Shown piece after piece: positions 32,937 to 42,185 of a stretch of 64,000 nucleotides of DNA. Under the pieces are notes generated by a model. It searched no databases. It had not been told where the DNA came from and was given only the letters and a program-made list of their open reading frames with translations. The stretch comes from Rhodothermales bacterium (GTDB lineage: Bacteria; Bacteroidota; Rhodothermia; Rhodothermales; UBA10348). Both the position numbers and the translations under genes were made by a program. Within the stretch, counting starts at the first letter, position 1, and each line of letters starts with the position of its first letter. The DNA lies in contig JAEPNP010000002.1 of NCBI GenBank assembly GCA_017643395.1, positions 474,290-538,289 of the forward strand, given 5' to 3'.

Positions 32937-33278
32937 TCACCCCCCGCTCCGATACCGGATCGCGGTCCACCCAGCCAGCGCAAGCGTAAGCACGGACAGT
33001 CCGGTCACGGTCGTTACAAAGGAGACCTTCAAGCCTCCGGCAAGCATGGCCGGGCTGACCCCGCCCATCGCCTCGATGGCATCCAGCGCAGAAATCAGGC
33101 CCAGCGTCTGCCCAAGAATTCCCCACACCGCGGCGAACACGCCCACGTGCAGGAGTAGCGCGGTCCGGCGGGCGTCGGGCTTTACGAACCCGGCGATGAT
33201 GAGGCCGATTACCGCCAGTAGGAGGAGCGTGAGCGGCACCATGAACATGGGTCCGCCGGTGTTGATGAGTTCGAACAT
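32937..33278 (-). CDS. Short MotA/TolQ/ExbB-type proton channel protein
   Basis: 113 residues from the ATG at 33278, where the first hydrophobic helix begins (FELINTGGPMFMVPLTLLLL); a longer frame upstream lacks family similarity. Three membrane helices near residues 8-30, 40-62 and 85-105. The middle part AVWGILGQTLGLISALDAIE and PAMLAGGLKVSFVTTVTGLS match the conserved pore helices of ExbB/TolQ/MotA. About half the length of ExbB, and no ExbD/TolR partner is adjacent, so what it drives is unknown. Confidence 0.85.
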   Translation of the reverse strand: MFELINTGGPMFMVPLTLLLLAVIGLIIAGFVKPDARRTALLLHVGVFAAVWGILGQTLGLISALDAIEAMGGVSPAMLAGGLKVSFVTTVTGLSVLTLALAGWTAIRYRSGG

Positions 33279-33418
33279 GGGAGTCGCGTAGTGTGATGAC
33301 CCCAACCTAGCACGACGCCCCTGAAATCGGATGGCCAGGCGGGCGTCATCCACCGACGCCCACCCGTAGTTCATCGATTCAGGCCACTGAGGGACGTCCG
33401 CAGCCCTAGTTTGCGGTC

Positions 33419-34147
33419 ATGAAACGGGCGATGGGCTGGGCCGCATTCTGGGCGCTCGCAGCCACCTTCTACATTCAGTATTTCGGGCGCGAGGGTGCCG
33501 ATGTCTTTCGCATCGCACTCCCTCTCCTGGCAGTAGCCTTTGCTACCGAGCTCACCATCGGCGGCGTGCTGCTGCCCCGCTACCTGCTGCGCGGCCATCG
33601 CACCGAGTTTCTGGTGTACACCTGCTACACCGTGGTTCTGAGCTTCTGGCTTGTGCTGGGTCTCGTGGTCGGCGAGTTCATGGTTGCCGGCTACCGGATC
33701 GACGCCATGAGTCCTGCCGCACTGGACCGTACCGGGCTGCTCATGGGCGTGTACGTCGTCGTGGCGGTCGCTCTCTGCATTCGCCTGATCGGCCACTGGG
33801 ACGGACTGCAGGCTGAACTGGCGGGCTCGCAACGGGCGGCCAAGCCGCTCGAGATTCAGGTGGACCGCCGGACCGTGCGGCTGGCGCCGGAGCGCATCGC
33901 CTGGCTGGAGAGCGCGGGTGACTACGTGCTGGTCAATACGGACGACGGCCAGCACATGACCAAGGCCCGGCTTGGACAACTGGCGGCCCGGCTCGAAGAC
34001 GCAGGCTTTCTGCGCGTGCACCGCTCGTTTGTCGTGCGTCGGGACGCGGTGGATGTGGTCTCGGCTACCGAACTGCAGATCAGGGGAACGACCATACCGG
34101 TGTCACGCACCTACCGGGAGGCGGTCAGAGAGGCACTGGGTTCCTAG
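33419..34147 (+). CDS. Membrane-anchored LytTR DNA-binding regulator
   Basis: 242 residues. About four membrane helices in residues 5-130 (AAFWALAATFYIQYF, LLAVAFATELTIGG, VLSFWLVLGLVVGEF, MGVYVVVAVALCIRLI), then a LytTR domain from about residue 142: IAWLESAGDYVLVNTDDG, RLEDAGFLRVHRSFVVRRDAV and TIPVSRTYREAVREAL. LytTR domains bind DNA by beta-strands and usually belong to response regulators; this type has no receiver and is presumed to respond to a membrane signal directly. Targets unknown. Confidence 0.9.
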   Translation: MKRAMGWAAFWALAATFYIQYFGREGADVFRIALPLLAVAFATELTIGGVLLPRYLLRGHRTEFLVYTCYTVVLSFWLVLGLVVGEFMVAGYRIDAMSPAALDRTGLLMGVYVVVAVALCIRLIGHWDGLQAELAGSQRAAKPLEIQVDRRTVRLAPERIAWLESAGDYVLVNTDDGQHMTKARLGQLAARLEDAGFLRVHRSFVVRRDAVDVVSATELQIRGTTIPVSRTYREAVREALGS

Positions 34148-34179
34148 CGTGTCCGGGGGTGCCCGGCGTGGCGAGGGGT

Positions 34180-34195
34180 GCCTGCCTGAGCAGGC
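34180..34195. terminator. Hairpin between convergent genes
   Basis: GCCTGC-CTGA-GCAGGC, a 6-bp stem with tetraloop, sits in an 81-bp gap between the LytTR and Ppx/GppA stops. It is surrounded by repeated GGGGTGCC/TGCCCGGC segments that can extend pairing. No T-tract, so only a candidate. Confidence 0.4.
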
Positions 34196-34228
34196 TGCCC
34201 GGCATCGCGCGGGGTGCCCCCGTCTCGC

Positions 34229-35746
34229 TCACGCGACAAGCAGCCGGATCCTGCGCTCCACGAGCGACTCTAGCAACGGCAGGGCCTGTCGCTCGGTGTC
34301 CCACTGCTCCACCGACGCATCGCCGGCCGCCGTGATGACGAGCGTGATGCCTCTCGACCCCCAGTCTGCTACCTCGACATTGGTGACGTTTCCGTTGCGC
34401 CCCCGCTCCAGGTACTCTGCCACCCGCAGAAAGGCGGCGAGCCAGCGCAGCGTCACCCGGTCCTCGTTGGTGAGCAGCCTCCGGAAAACCCCCGGTGTTG
34501 GCGTTCCCTTCCGGTGATAGCGCGTCAGGAGCGCAATGATCGCCGTCTGCCGCGCCGTGAAGCCCGGCAGGCCGTTCATCACCACCAGCGACTGTGAATG
34601 ATGGTGATGATCGTGATAGCCGAGAACGGTGCCGACATCATGCAGCACGGCGGCGGCCTGCAGCAGTTCGCGCTCCTCCGGGCCGAGGCCGGCTTCCGCA
34701 TGGAAGTCCTCAAAAAGCTGCAATGCCAGGTGGGCCACCCGGTCGGCGTGGTCCCGGCGCACCTTGTAGCGGCGTGCCAGGCTGTTCACCGAGAAACTGC
34801 GCAACCCCGGGCCGGTCGGCGGGGTCCCCGCAAAGAAGTGCTCCAGGAGTAGCCCCTCCCGAAGCCCATTGACGCTCGTGTGGCAGACTTCCGTCTCCAG
34901 GAGCATCATCAGCTCCTGCAGCACGATCGCGCCGGCGGGGAGAATGTCGGCCCGATCCGGATTGAGGCCGGGGATGCGCGCCCGCTTGTTTCGGGGCACG
35001 GACAGAAACCGGTTCACGAGTTCGTCCACGCGGGCGCGCTCGATCTGAAACCCCCGAAGCGTGGGCATGGGCCAGTTCTGGCGCGCGTGTTCGATGTAGC
35101 CCAGATTGCGGATCGAGCCACCCAGGCCGGCGAGTCTATGGCCCTCCGTCAGGGGCGTCAACCACGAACACGCGGCGAACCGAGTCCGGATTTCAGCACG
35201 CAGCGCATCCACCTGTTCGGGCGATGGGGGGTCTTCTGCCAGAAACGCCTCGGTCAGTCGCAGCGCACCCAGCGGGAAGGAGGTGCCGTCCTGCCAGCGG
35301 CACTGCACGACACGGCTTACCTGGGCACTGCCGCCGCCGATGTCGACGACCAGCCCATCGTCCATGGGGACCTCTGCCAGCAAACCAAGCGCCCCGTATC
35401 GAGCCTCGTCCGCAGGGCTCAGCACGCGCAGGGTCCAGCCGGCGGCATCGTGCGCCCGGGCCAGGAATTCGGGACCGTTCGCGGCATCGCGCACGGCGCT
35501 CGTGGCCGTTGCAATCACGTGGTCCACGCCCACGCTGTCGCAGAAGTGCCGGAAGAGGCGAAGTACGGCGATGCCTCGGTGCATCGCGGCGCTGGACATG
35601 CCGTCCTCATCCATGCCGGCGCGGAGCCGAACCACTTCCCGGATTTCATCCTCGAGGAACCACGATTCCCCATCCAGAAGCCGAAAAATCACAAGGCGGC
35701 CCGTATTGGACCCCATGTCGACGACGGCTACGCGGGTGTTGCTCAA
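34229..35746 (-). CDS. Exopolyphosphatase / guanosine pentaphosphate phosphatase (Ppx/GppA) with HD domain
   Basis: 505 residues. N-terminal actin-like ATPase fold with VAVVDMGSNTGRLVIF, ATATSAVRDAANG, LVVDIGGGSAQVSRV and GLGGSIRNL, the phosphate-binding motifs of Ppx/GppA. The C-terminal third is an HD-type domain (AAAVLHDVGTVLGYHDHHHHS, here residues HDVG then a histidine run). It hydrolyses polyphosphate and/or pppGpp in the cytoplasm. A polyphosphate glucokinase is encoded at 58824-59579, so the host evidently uses polyphosphate. Divergent from the gene at 35829. Confidence 0.92.
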   Translation of the reverse strand: MSNTRVAVVDMGSNTGRLVIFRLLDGESWFLEDEIREVVRLRAGMDEDGMSSAAMHRGIAVLRLFRHFCDSVGVDHVIATATSAVRDAANGPEFLARAHDAAGWTLRVLSPADEARYGALGLLAEVPMDDGLVVDIGGGSAQVSRVVQCRWQDGTSFPLGALRLTEAFLAEDPPSPEQVDALRAEIRTRFAACSWLTPLTEGHRLAGLGGSIRNLGYIEHARQNWPMPTLRGFQIERARVDELVNRFLSVPRNKRARIPGLNPDRADILPAGAIVLQELMMLLETEVCHTSVNGLREGLLLEHFFAGTPPTGPGLRSFSVNSLARRYKVRRDHADRVAHLALQLFEDFHAEAGLGPEERELLQAAAVLHDVGTVLGYHDHHHHSQSLVVMNGLPGFTARQTAIIALLTRYHRKGTPTPGVFRRLLTNEDRVTLRWLAAFLRVAEYLERGRNGNVTNVEVADWGSRGITLVITAAGDASVEQWDTERQALPLLESLVERRIRLLVA

Positions 35747-35828
35747 TTGGGTGTGCAGTGGTTGCGCGCAATCTACGGGCGAACCCTGAAATGGCTATTG
35801 CCGTAGACGCGGCAAACCTCCCGAAAGC

Positions 35829-36176
35829 ATGGAAGACCTCCTCCGGTATATGTTCGCCTACTTCTGGGTCTGGATTCCCATCCTGGGTATTCTGGCAGGC
35901 TCGTTCAGCGAGTGGCTGAAGCACAAGGAGAAGCTCGCCAAGCTCGGTCAGTCAACAGGCGATCTGGAGACGGAGGTGGATTCCCTCAAGTCCGAGCGCG
36001 CCGACCTGATTCGGCGCCTTCAAAACCTCGAGGCCATCGTGACCCACGAGGTCTGGGAAGCGCGCCAGGAAAAGGATCCGGTGAGACGCGCCGCCAGAAT
36101 CGATGAGGCCCTGCTGGAGGTTGAGCCCTCAGATGCAGAGCGGGCAGCGAAACTGGCGGGTAGGCTCAGGAGCTGA
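35829..36176 (+). CDS. Single-TM coiled-coil protein, PspB-like
   Basis: 115 residues. One membrane helix near the N-terminus (FAYFWVWIPILGILAGSF) followed by a charged coiled coil with heptad spacing (LETEVDSLKSERADLIRRLQ; residues 45-75). The arrangement recalls PspB, which has a membrane helix then a short coiled coil, but PspB is about 75 residues and no psp genes are near. Function unknown; likely a scaffold at the inner membrane. Confidence 0.7.
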   Translation: MEDLLRYMFAYFWVWIPILGILAGSFSEWLKHKEKLAKLGQSTGDLETEVDSLKSERADLIRRLQNLEAIVTHEVWEARQEKDPVRRAARIDEALLEVEPSDAERAAKLAGRLRS

Positions 36177-36233
36177 GTTACAGGTTCGGCGCAAGGGTCC
36201 TCTAACAGGGAAACCATCCATGGGACTCGAGGT

Positions 36234-36533
36234 ATGTCCAGAAACCCTGTACATGTTTTGCCGCAAGACGTTACCTATACCTATGCCAGGGCACATCTGG
36301 CCAAGCTATGGGACGAGGCGATCGCCGAACGCGAGCCTGTCATCATCCACCGTCGCGGAAAGGAAAGCGTAGCACTGATCCCGGTCGATGAGTTGGACAG
36401 CATTCAGGAAACGGCTCATCTCCTCCGCTCGCCAGCCAATGCACAGCGCCTCTTCACTGCGCTGACACGGTCCCACCGGGAGCAGCTCCCGGCACAGGAC
36501 CCCGGGGATCTGGCCAAGTCCCTGGGACTGTGA
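36234..36533 (+). CDS. YefM/Phd-family antitoxin
   Basis: 99 residues with the YefM pattern: VTYTYARAHLAKLWDEAIAE, EPVIIHRRGKESVALIPVDE (DNA-binding fold), LDSIQETAHLLRSPANAQRL and a C-terminal toxin-binding tail. The stop overlaps the GTG start of the YoeB toxin by 4 bp. Expected to bind and repress its own promoter. Confidence 0.93.
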   Translation: MSRNPVHVLPQDVTYTYARAHLAKLWDEAIAEREPVIIHRRGKESVALIPVDELDSIQETAHLLRSPANAQRLFTALTRSHREQLPAQDPGDLAKSLGL

Positions 36534-36796
36534 ACGCGGCCCGGGAGGCCGTCTTTCACCCCGAGTTTCGGGAGGATCTCTCCTGGTGGATTGAGAAGGA
36601 TCGGCGCACCGCGATTCGGCTGATGAAACTGGTGCAGGAAATCCTGAGGGATCCGTTCTCAGGCCTCGGAAAACCCAAGCCGCTGCGCCACACAGATGGC
36701 ACCGTCTGGTCCAGACGGCTGACGCAGGAGCACCGCCTGGTGTATCGGGTCATCGGCCACCGGATCGAGTTCCTACAGGCGCGATACCATTACTAG
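36530..36796 (+). CDS. yoeB: YoeB-family mRNA interferase toxin
   Basis: 88 residues from a GTG overlapping the antitoxin stop. Canonical YoeB features: AVFHPEFREDLSWWIEKDR, RIMK-like helix IRLMKLVQEILRDPFSGLGK, PLRHTDGTVWSRRLTQEHRL (shown to 20 residues) and the C-terminal ARYHY with the catalytic His and Tyr. The Glu in EHRLVYRV and Arg residues form the RNase site. Cleaves mRNA at the ribosome. Complete module. Confidence 0.95.
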   Translation: MNAAREAVFHPEFREDLSWWIEKDRRTAIRLMKLVQEILRDPFSGLGKPKPLRHTDGTVWSRRLTQEHRLVYRVIGHRIEFLQARYHY

Positions 36797-36802
36797 CGGC
36801 CG

Positions 36803-38575
36803 CTAGCGCCTTTCAAAGTAGACCACCCCTCCGGACACGCCGCCCATCACAAGGTCCTCATCCCCGTCCCCGTCCATGTCGGCAAATTCCGGGGACACCA
36901 ATACCGGGGTCGGTACGTCGAGCGCCCCGCGCGCGGTGAATTCCGGGACCATGGGCGTTCCGGAGTTTTCAAACACCAGGATGCCGTCCAGTTCGGAGCC
37001 GATGAACAGGTCAAAGTCGCCGTCGCCGTCCCAGTCGCTGAATGCCGGTACGCTTCGGCGACCGATATCGATCTCCAGGTACTCGTCCGAAACCAGCTGG
37101 AAGTCGGGCGATGTGGTCGTGCCTTCATTCCGGTAGAAGTTGATGGTACCGGACGCCTCCCCCACGAACAGGTCCAGGTCTCCGTCTGCATCGATGTCCA
37201 CAAGGCGCGGCGACGAGTTGGAGCCCCGGGTCAGCTGGATGTACTTGGCTGCGACGTAGGTGTATTCGCCATCGTCGTTCCGGAAGTAGGCAATGTCCCG
37301 GTTCCACTTCCCCACCAACAGGTCCAGGTCACCGTCCCCATCCAGGTCTCCGGGGGCGACCGTCTGGTGAAACGTGTCGGCCAGCGCGACAATGCCGTCC
37401 TCACGGTACACGCCGCCCTCGTTGCGCCACACATACACCCGGCCCGCGCTGTTGTCGTCGGGCTCAATCTTGTTGGCCAGCGTGAAGTCCAGATCGCCGT
37501 CACCGTCCACGTCGAACACACGCGGCACCGAATCGGAGCCGACATCGATCATCGGAATCAACTGGGACGTACGCGTTTCGAACCGCTCCGGCTCAGTCTG
37601 CTCGAGGTAGTACAGGTTCTCGACTGTCGTGGAATTCGCGTTGAACGCTCCTCCCAGCACACCGACGGCCATGTCCATGTCCCCATCGCCATCCACATCG
37701 GCGGCGCTGGGCGCATTGTAGCCACTGGTCTCGATGGGGTCATTGAGCGGGAAGGGCGCCGGCTCGCCGCGCATCGACGCCTGGCCGCAGCTGCCACGAT
37801 TCCGGATGAGGAGCACGCCGGCTTCGAAGAAGTCCCCCCAGAAGAGGTCCTGATCGCCGTCTCCGTCCACATCACCGAAGGTCATGGTATTGGCGCCATG
37901 CCTGGACTGTCGTTCGCCAATGATCTCGATATCCTCAAACCGCTCGGTCACGAGATCAAAGCGCGGCACGCGTTCGGAGTCGTAGCCGATGGACTCGAAC
38001 CGCTTGATCATGCCGGTGACCAGCCCGACGAAGAGGTCGATGTTGCCGTCACAGTCGATGTCGACCAGATTCGGGATGTTCTGCCGGTCGGCGAACAGCG
38101 GCCGTCCGTCTGCCGTGCGCAGCGTGTCTACCGCGAGCGTGAATTCGGGCGATGCGGCCGTGCCCTCATTTCGGAAGTAGCGGATGTGGCTGAAGCGCTG
38201 TTCGGCCAGCAGATCCTGGTCGCCGTCCTGGTCCAGATCAACGAACCGGTACCACTCGCCGATGTCCAGATTCTGGTAGTGGTCGGTACGCCAGACATAG
38301 CGGTCCTCGGAGCGCTCAAAAAACCGCAGCATACCCGACTCTTCCTGGATGAAGAGGTCCAGGTCTCCGTCTGCGTCGATGTCCACGTACTGCGGACGAG
38401 GCACGTTGAAACCACCCAGGAACGGCTGCAGCAGTGTTTCACCATCGGCACGCTGAATCGTGACCGGTGCCACATCGCGCGTCCACATGGGCGCCTCTTC
38501 AGCGTCGGGCTGCAGCACTACCGGGCCGCCCGAGCAACCTGCAAGAATCAGAAGAGCGGCGGCGAGTCGTTTCAT
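36803..38575 (-). CDS. FG-GAP/VCBS-repeat lipoprotein
   Basis: 590 residues. Lipoprotein signal LAAALLILAGCSGG. The rest is about twelve repeats built on D-x-D-G-D-G-D-L-D-L-F calcium-binding loops (for example VDIDADGDLDLFIQEESG, FVDLDQDGDQDLLAEQR, VFDVDGDGDLDFTLANK, DLDGDGDLDLLVGKWNRD), the integrin-alpha-like FG-GAP propeller. Likely a surface or outer-membrane protein binding Ca2+ and partners. Its ATG overlaps the stop of the YncE-like gene at 38572-39654, so both are one operon. Confidence 0.92.
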   Translation of the reverse strand: MKRLAAALLILAGCSGGPVVLQPDAEEAPMWTRDVAPVTIQRADGETLLQPFLGGFNVPRPQYVDIDADGDLDLFIQEESGMLRFFERSEDRYVWRTDHYQNLDIGEWYRFVDLDQDGDQDLLAEQRFSHIRYFRNEGTAASPEFTLAVDTLRTADGRPLFADRQNIPNLVDIDCDGNIDLFVGLVTGMIKRFESIGYDSERVPRFDLVTERFEDIEIIGERQSRHGANTMTFGDVDGDGDQDLFWGDFFEAGVLLIRNRGSCGQASMRGEPAPFPLNDPIETSGYNAPSAADVDGDGDMDMAVGVLGGAFNANSTTVENLYYLEQTEPERFETRTSQLIPMIDVGSDSVPRVFDVDGDGDLDFTLANKIEPDDNSAGRVYVWRNEGGVYREDGIVALADTFHQTVAPGDLDGDGDLDLLVGKWNRDIAYFRNDDGEYTYVAAKYIQLTRGSNSSPRLVDIDADGDLDLFVGEASGTINFYRNEGTTTSPDFQLVSDEYLEIDIGRRSVPAFSDWDGDGDFDLFIGSELDGILVFENSGTPMVPEFTARGALDVPTPVLVSPEFADMDGDGDEDLVMGGVSGGVVYFERR

Positions 38576-39654
38576 CGGCTGACGCCGCGGCTGCCGACCC
38601 CGCTGGGAAGATTGCCGATGTGAAACACCTTGACGATCTCATTGGTCGCGGTGTCGATCACGGTCACCATCCCGTGACCTGAGTGATCCATGGTTGCCCC
38701 GGGCGACATGTCCATGGGCGCGCCCGTGTTCTGCTGAGAGACGTACAGGAAACGGCCGTCCGCTGACAGGGCGGAGCCGTGGGGCTGCGCCATGCCCTGG
38801 CCCTCTATGACCGTGACGACGCGCATCTCCTGCGTATCAACCACCGTTACGGCATCGGCGCCTTTGTTCGGCACGAACGCGTGACGGCCGTCCGCGGCAT
38901 ACACCGGGTGCCAGGGGCGGTCTCCGACGTCGATCGTACCGCGGATGCTGACTTCAGGGGCATTGGACAGGTCCAGGAAGAAGAGTCGGCTGGTCAGTTC
39001 ACCACCGGCGATGGCAGACTGCCCGTCCGGAGCGATCGCGAACTGAACGAGGGAGTGAATCTCGCCGGGCAGTTCCATGAAGACCCCATCGCCCGATTCC
39101 TGGTCCAGAACGATCATTCGGTTCTCCGCAAGGCTCGCCGAAAGCACGAAGTCTCCGTCCGGGGTCACGGCCAGTGCGTGGGGGCGGGGGAAAAAGATGT
39201 CGACCTCATCGACTTCCATGGTGCTGCGCTCGATGACGCCGATGCTCTGCGGCGGGTTGACCGCGCTCATGGAGCGCCCCACATACAGGAGGTCATCGCC
39301 GGCGCTGAGCTGCAACATGCCCGGTACCTGGAATTCCGCGGTGCCAACCACCTCGTTGTCGCGGTTGAACTTGAGAACACGATTGGCGCTGATCATCGAG
39401 AGATACCAGTACGAACCGTCGGGCTCGACCGCCACGTGGTGCGGCTTGGCATTCTCGGGGTAGCCGAGCTCGGTCAGGTCGACGGTATCGACAATCTCGT
39501 TGGTCGCCGCGTCGATCACGGTGACCTTGGCCTCGCCCTGGTTGCACACGTAGATGTAGTCCGTGTCGACTACGGTTGTGACGGTCTGTGCGGATGACGC
39601 GCAGCCGAGCAGCAGGCAGACCAGGAGCAGAGCAGACGTAAGGGTAGCTTTCAT
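38572..39654 (-). CDS. YncE-like beta-propeller lipoprotein
   Basis: 360 residues, lipoprotein signal TSALLLVCLLLGCASS. Seven-bladed YVTN/YncE propeller with repeats such as VTVIDAATNEIVDTVDL, PHHVAVEPDGSYWYLS, PHALAVTPDGDFVLSAS, DAVTVVDTQEMRVVTVI and VTVIDTATNEIVKVFHI. A short Met/His/Asp segment (GAPMDMSPGATMDHSGHGM) near residue 320 could bind copper or another metal. Exported; function unknown. Co-transcribed with the FG-GAP lipoprotein. Confidence 0.9.
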   Translation of the reverse strand: MKATLTSALLLVCLLLGCASSAQTVTTVVDTDYIYVCNQGEAKVTVIDAATNEIVDTVDLTELGYPENAKPHHVAVEPDGSYWYLSMISANRVLKFNRDNEVVGTAEFQVPGMLQLSAGDDLLYVGRSMSAVNPPQSIGVIERSTMEVDEVDIFFPRPHALAVTPDGDFVLSASLAENRMIVLDQESGDGVFMELPGEIHSLVQFAIAPDGQSAIAGGELTSRLFFLDLSNAPEVSIRGTIDVGDRPWHPVYAADGRHAFVPNKGADAVTVVDTQEMRVVTVIEGQGMAQPHGSALSADGRFLYVSQQNTGAPMDMSPGATMDHSGHGMVTVIDTATNEIVKVFHIGNLPSGVGSRGVSR

Positions 39655-39705
39655 TTCAGGGGCAGCCGTGTTGTCCGTCTGAAAACGTGGGGCAGACGGA
39701 GAAAG

Positions 39706-40698
39706 ATGCAGGAATGGCGACGGGCGGCCGGTGCGATTTTAAGGAAGACGGATCCGCCCCACCAGTGCGGAATTGGGTCGGACGTGGAAGTCCCCTCGCC
39801 AAACTGTCCGGATTGCTCATGCGCTGCGGAATCGCTCGGCAGAATTCCGGACACGCATGTCTTCGGGGGCTTGTTCAGCGAAGAGGTGGTGCCTGGCGGA
39901 CATCTATATCGCTGTAAGACATGCAGCCTGGGGTTTCGACACCCGGTGATGACTCGCGCGCAGCTGGCGGAAATGTACCAGACCGTCGACCCGGCCCTGT
40001 GGGCCTACGAGCCCCAACAGCGATCCGACTGGGTGCTCACTCGAGCGTTTCTCCCGTCCTCGGCGGCTCACCTCGACGTCGGCTGCTTCGATGGTGCGTT
40101 TCAGCGCTGGCTCGGCGTATCCGACCTGGCATTCGGCATAGAGATCAACGCCGGCGCTTCGGACAGGGCACGGCGATCCGGCATCACCATTCTGGGGGCC
40201 ACGGCAGCCGACCTGCCCGAGCATGCACGATTCGACGCCATCACGGCTTTCGACGTGATCGAGCATGTGCATGACCCATTGGCGTTCGTCAGATCCCTTG
40301 CGAACCACCTCAATCCCGGCGGCCGGCTGATCCTGAGCAGCGGCAATCTGGACGCTCCAAGCTGGCAGGTCATGGGCGCGGCCTATTGGTACTCGGCTCT
40401 GGCCGAGCACCTCTGCTTCATCAGCCCGAAATGGAGCGCCAACGCGGCATCGGCGTCCGGTCTCCTGCTCGAAGAAGTGATTCCTTTTTCCCACGCAGGT
40501 GAAGCTTCGCTCACGAAGCGAGTGGCGGAAGTCGCCAAGAACCTGCTCTATCGTGCTTCACCCCACTTTTCTGTCTGGCTCCGCAAACGAGGCATGGGAG
40601 AGTACGACCTGGATCAGTACCCCGGGATGGCGCTCTATCCTCCCATCTGGCTCACAGCCAGGGATCAGATTCTCGTTGTCATGCGGCAGCCTGCGTGA
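39706..40698 (+). CDS. Class I SAM methyltransferase with zinc ribbon
   Basis: 330 residues from the ATG at 39706 (GGAG nearby); a GTG at 39784 would start just before the zinc ribbon. The N-terminal CPDC and later CKTC form a zinc-binding ribbon; the SAM site is HLDVGCFDGAFQRWL with the acidic ITAFDVIEHVHDPLAF. This C-methyltransferase/O-methyltransferase type is common in polysaccharide and sugar-modification loci. The last 20 bp overlap the convergent O-antigen ligase-like gene. Confidence 0.88.
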   Translation: MQEWRRAAGAILRKTDPPHQCGIGSDVEVPSPNCPDCSCAAESLGRIPDTHVFGGLFSEEVVPGGHLYRCKTCSLGFRHPVMTRAQLAEMYQTVDPALWAYEPQQRSDWVLTRAFLPSSAAHLDVGCFDGAFQRWLGVSDLAFGIEINAGASDRARRSGITILGATAADLPEHARFDAITAFDVIEHVHDPLAFVRSLANHLNPGGRLILSSGNLDAPSWQVMGAAYWYSALAEHLCFISPKWSANAASASGLLLEEVIPFSHAGEASLTKRVAEVAKNLLYRASPHFSVWLRKRGMGEYDLDQYPGMALYPPIWLTARDQILVVMRQPA

Positions 40699-42139
40699 CC
40701 TCACCACGCTCCCTCACCGCCTCGATGCCTCCGAGAACCCCCATCGTGCATCCAATCATGAACATGGAATCATTCACGTACAGGGGGTTCGATGTGATGG
40801 CTGCCACGGCGTAGGCCGCGAGCACCGAAAAGCCTGCCAGCGCAAACACGCGGCGCCGCATGGGAAGGGCCGAACTGCGATAGCTGCGCACGCCGGACCG
40901 CATTGCTGCACCCCAGACGTACACCACCATGAGGAATCCCCACAGGCCGAATTTGAAGAACAGGCCCACGTAGGCGTTGTGCAGGAAGGAGGTAACGTGG
41001 GTGAAGGGCGGCAGGTAGCTCAGGTCCCAGAATCCGAACTGGAAACCCATCCCGTAGCCGAGAATCGGATTCTGCTTCACGAGCTCCATGACGACCGCTG
41101 TTTCGCGCCATCGGTTCACCAGCGAGATGTCTTCGGTGGCCGCAGACCCGATCGAAAGCACCCGGTCCAGGATGCCGGTGGCCACGAGCACAAAGACATC
41201 GCCAAGCACGAGGTAGGCTACGCCGACCAGACCGATCAGCGAAATCATCCCGGTTGAGATCAGTTGCCGACGCTGGCGTCCCGGAAGGACCAGCATCAAC
41301 ACCGCGCTGGCCGCAGCGAACGCGATCCAGTAGCCACGGGTCTGCGACAGAACGAGGCCGGCGAGGTTGATGGCGAATACGGCCGCCGAGAACCACTTTT
41401 CGCGCGTGTCCTTCGTGTGCAGATAGAGCAGCAGGGCCCCGAACAGCGGGATCAGCAACAACGACGCATTGACAACCGTGCGACCGGTGGTGACCTGCCA
41501 GGCATAGTTGGCCTGGATCAGGATCTGCTGGTAATTGACGAAGTTGCGCAGCAGGACATAGGTGATCACCAGCATCATCGCAGCGAGCACGACGGTCAGT
41601 CCGTACCGGTGTCGCTGCACCGCCTCCCGAACCGGGAAGTACAGGGCGAAAAAGGACAGGCTCAGCCACTCTCCGATATAAAATCGGATGCTGCCGCCGA
41701 ACAGCCAGGTCAGTCCGACCGAAGCGGTGGCTAGGATCAGAAACACCAGCAGGACGCGCGCCATGCGCCCTTCGATCACGCCCTCCTGGTACAGGAATCC
41801 CCTCGTGAGAAACCAGTGGCCCAGGAACGCCAGATAGTACAGACCCCACAACACCTCACTCGACTGGGTGCCGTCCTCGTACCCCATGATCACGATGAAG
41901 CTGACGATCAGCGTGAACAGGTTCAGCAGCGGGCGCTGGAACCAGTACCACCCGAGCGCCCCAGCCAGCATCAGACCCGCCAGGTAGGGCAGGAGCGTTG
42001 GGCCGGACCAGACGAGGAAAACGATGATCAGCAGGCCCAGCGACAGCCCCCCCGCCAGTGCCAACCGACCGAGTCGTGGCACCACCCATCGCGGATCGGC
42101 GATGCGGCGCGTTGTGTTGACGAGAACTTCGTTGGGCAA
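40679..42139 (-). CDS. O-antigen ligase/polymerase (Wzy/WaaL-like)
   Basis: 486 residues with about twelve membrane helices. The large periplasmic loop between residues 330 and 385 carries the family pattern NRWRETAVVMELVKQNPILG, YGMGFQF and THVTSFLHNAYVGLFFKFG, where the His-Asn segment is a hallmark of O-antigen ligase/polymerase proteins. Joins glycan repeat units or attaches them to a lipid acceptor at the periplasmic face. Part of a glycan locus with the GT4 gene that starts 46 bp away in the opposite direction. Confidence 0.88.
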   Translation of the reverse strand: MPNEVLVNTTRRIADPRWVVPRLGRLALAGGLSLGLLIIVFLVWSGPTLLPYLAGLMLAGALGWYWFQRPLLNLFTLIVSFIVIMGYEDGTQSSEVLWGLYYLAFLGHWFLTRGFLYQEGVIEGRMARVLLVFLILATASVGLTWLFGGSIRFYIGEWLSLSFFALYFPVREAVQRHRYGLTVVLAAMMLVITYVLLRNFVNYQQILIQANYAWQVTTGRTVVNASLLLIPLFGALLLYLHTKDTREKWFSAAVFAINLAGLVLSQTRGYWIAFAAASAVLMLVLPGRQRRQLISTGMISLIGLVGVAYLVLGDVFVLVATGILDRVLSIGSAATEDISLVNRWRETAVVMELVKQNPILGYGMGFQFGFWDLSYLPPFTHVTSFLHNAYVGLFFKFGLWGFLMVVYVWGAAMRSGVRSYRSSALPMRRRVFALAGFSVLAAYAVAAITSNPLYVNDSMFMIGCTMGVLGGIEAVRERGEVTQAAA

Positions 42140-42185
42140 GTCGCTCGGGACAGGGGTACCTAGGGAGTCGGGCCCCTAACGTACC

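Noticed and set aside
37367-38623. 418-residue plus-strand ORF
   Set aside because: Mirror of the FG-GAP repeats on the minus strand; repetitive GC-rich codons create long antisense frames.
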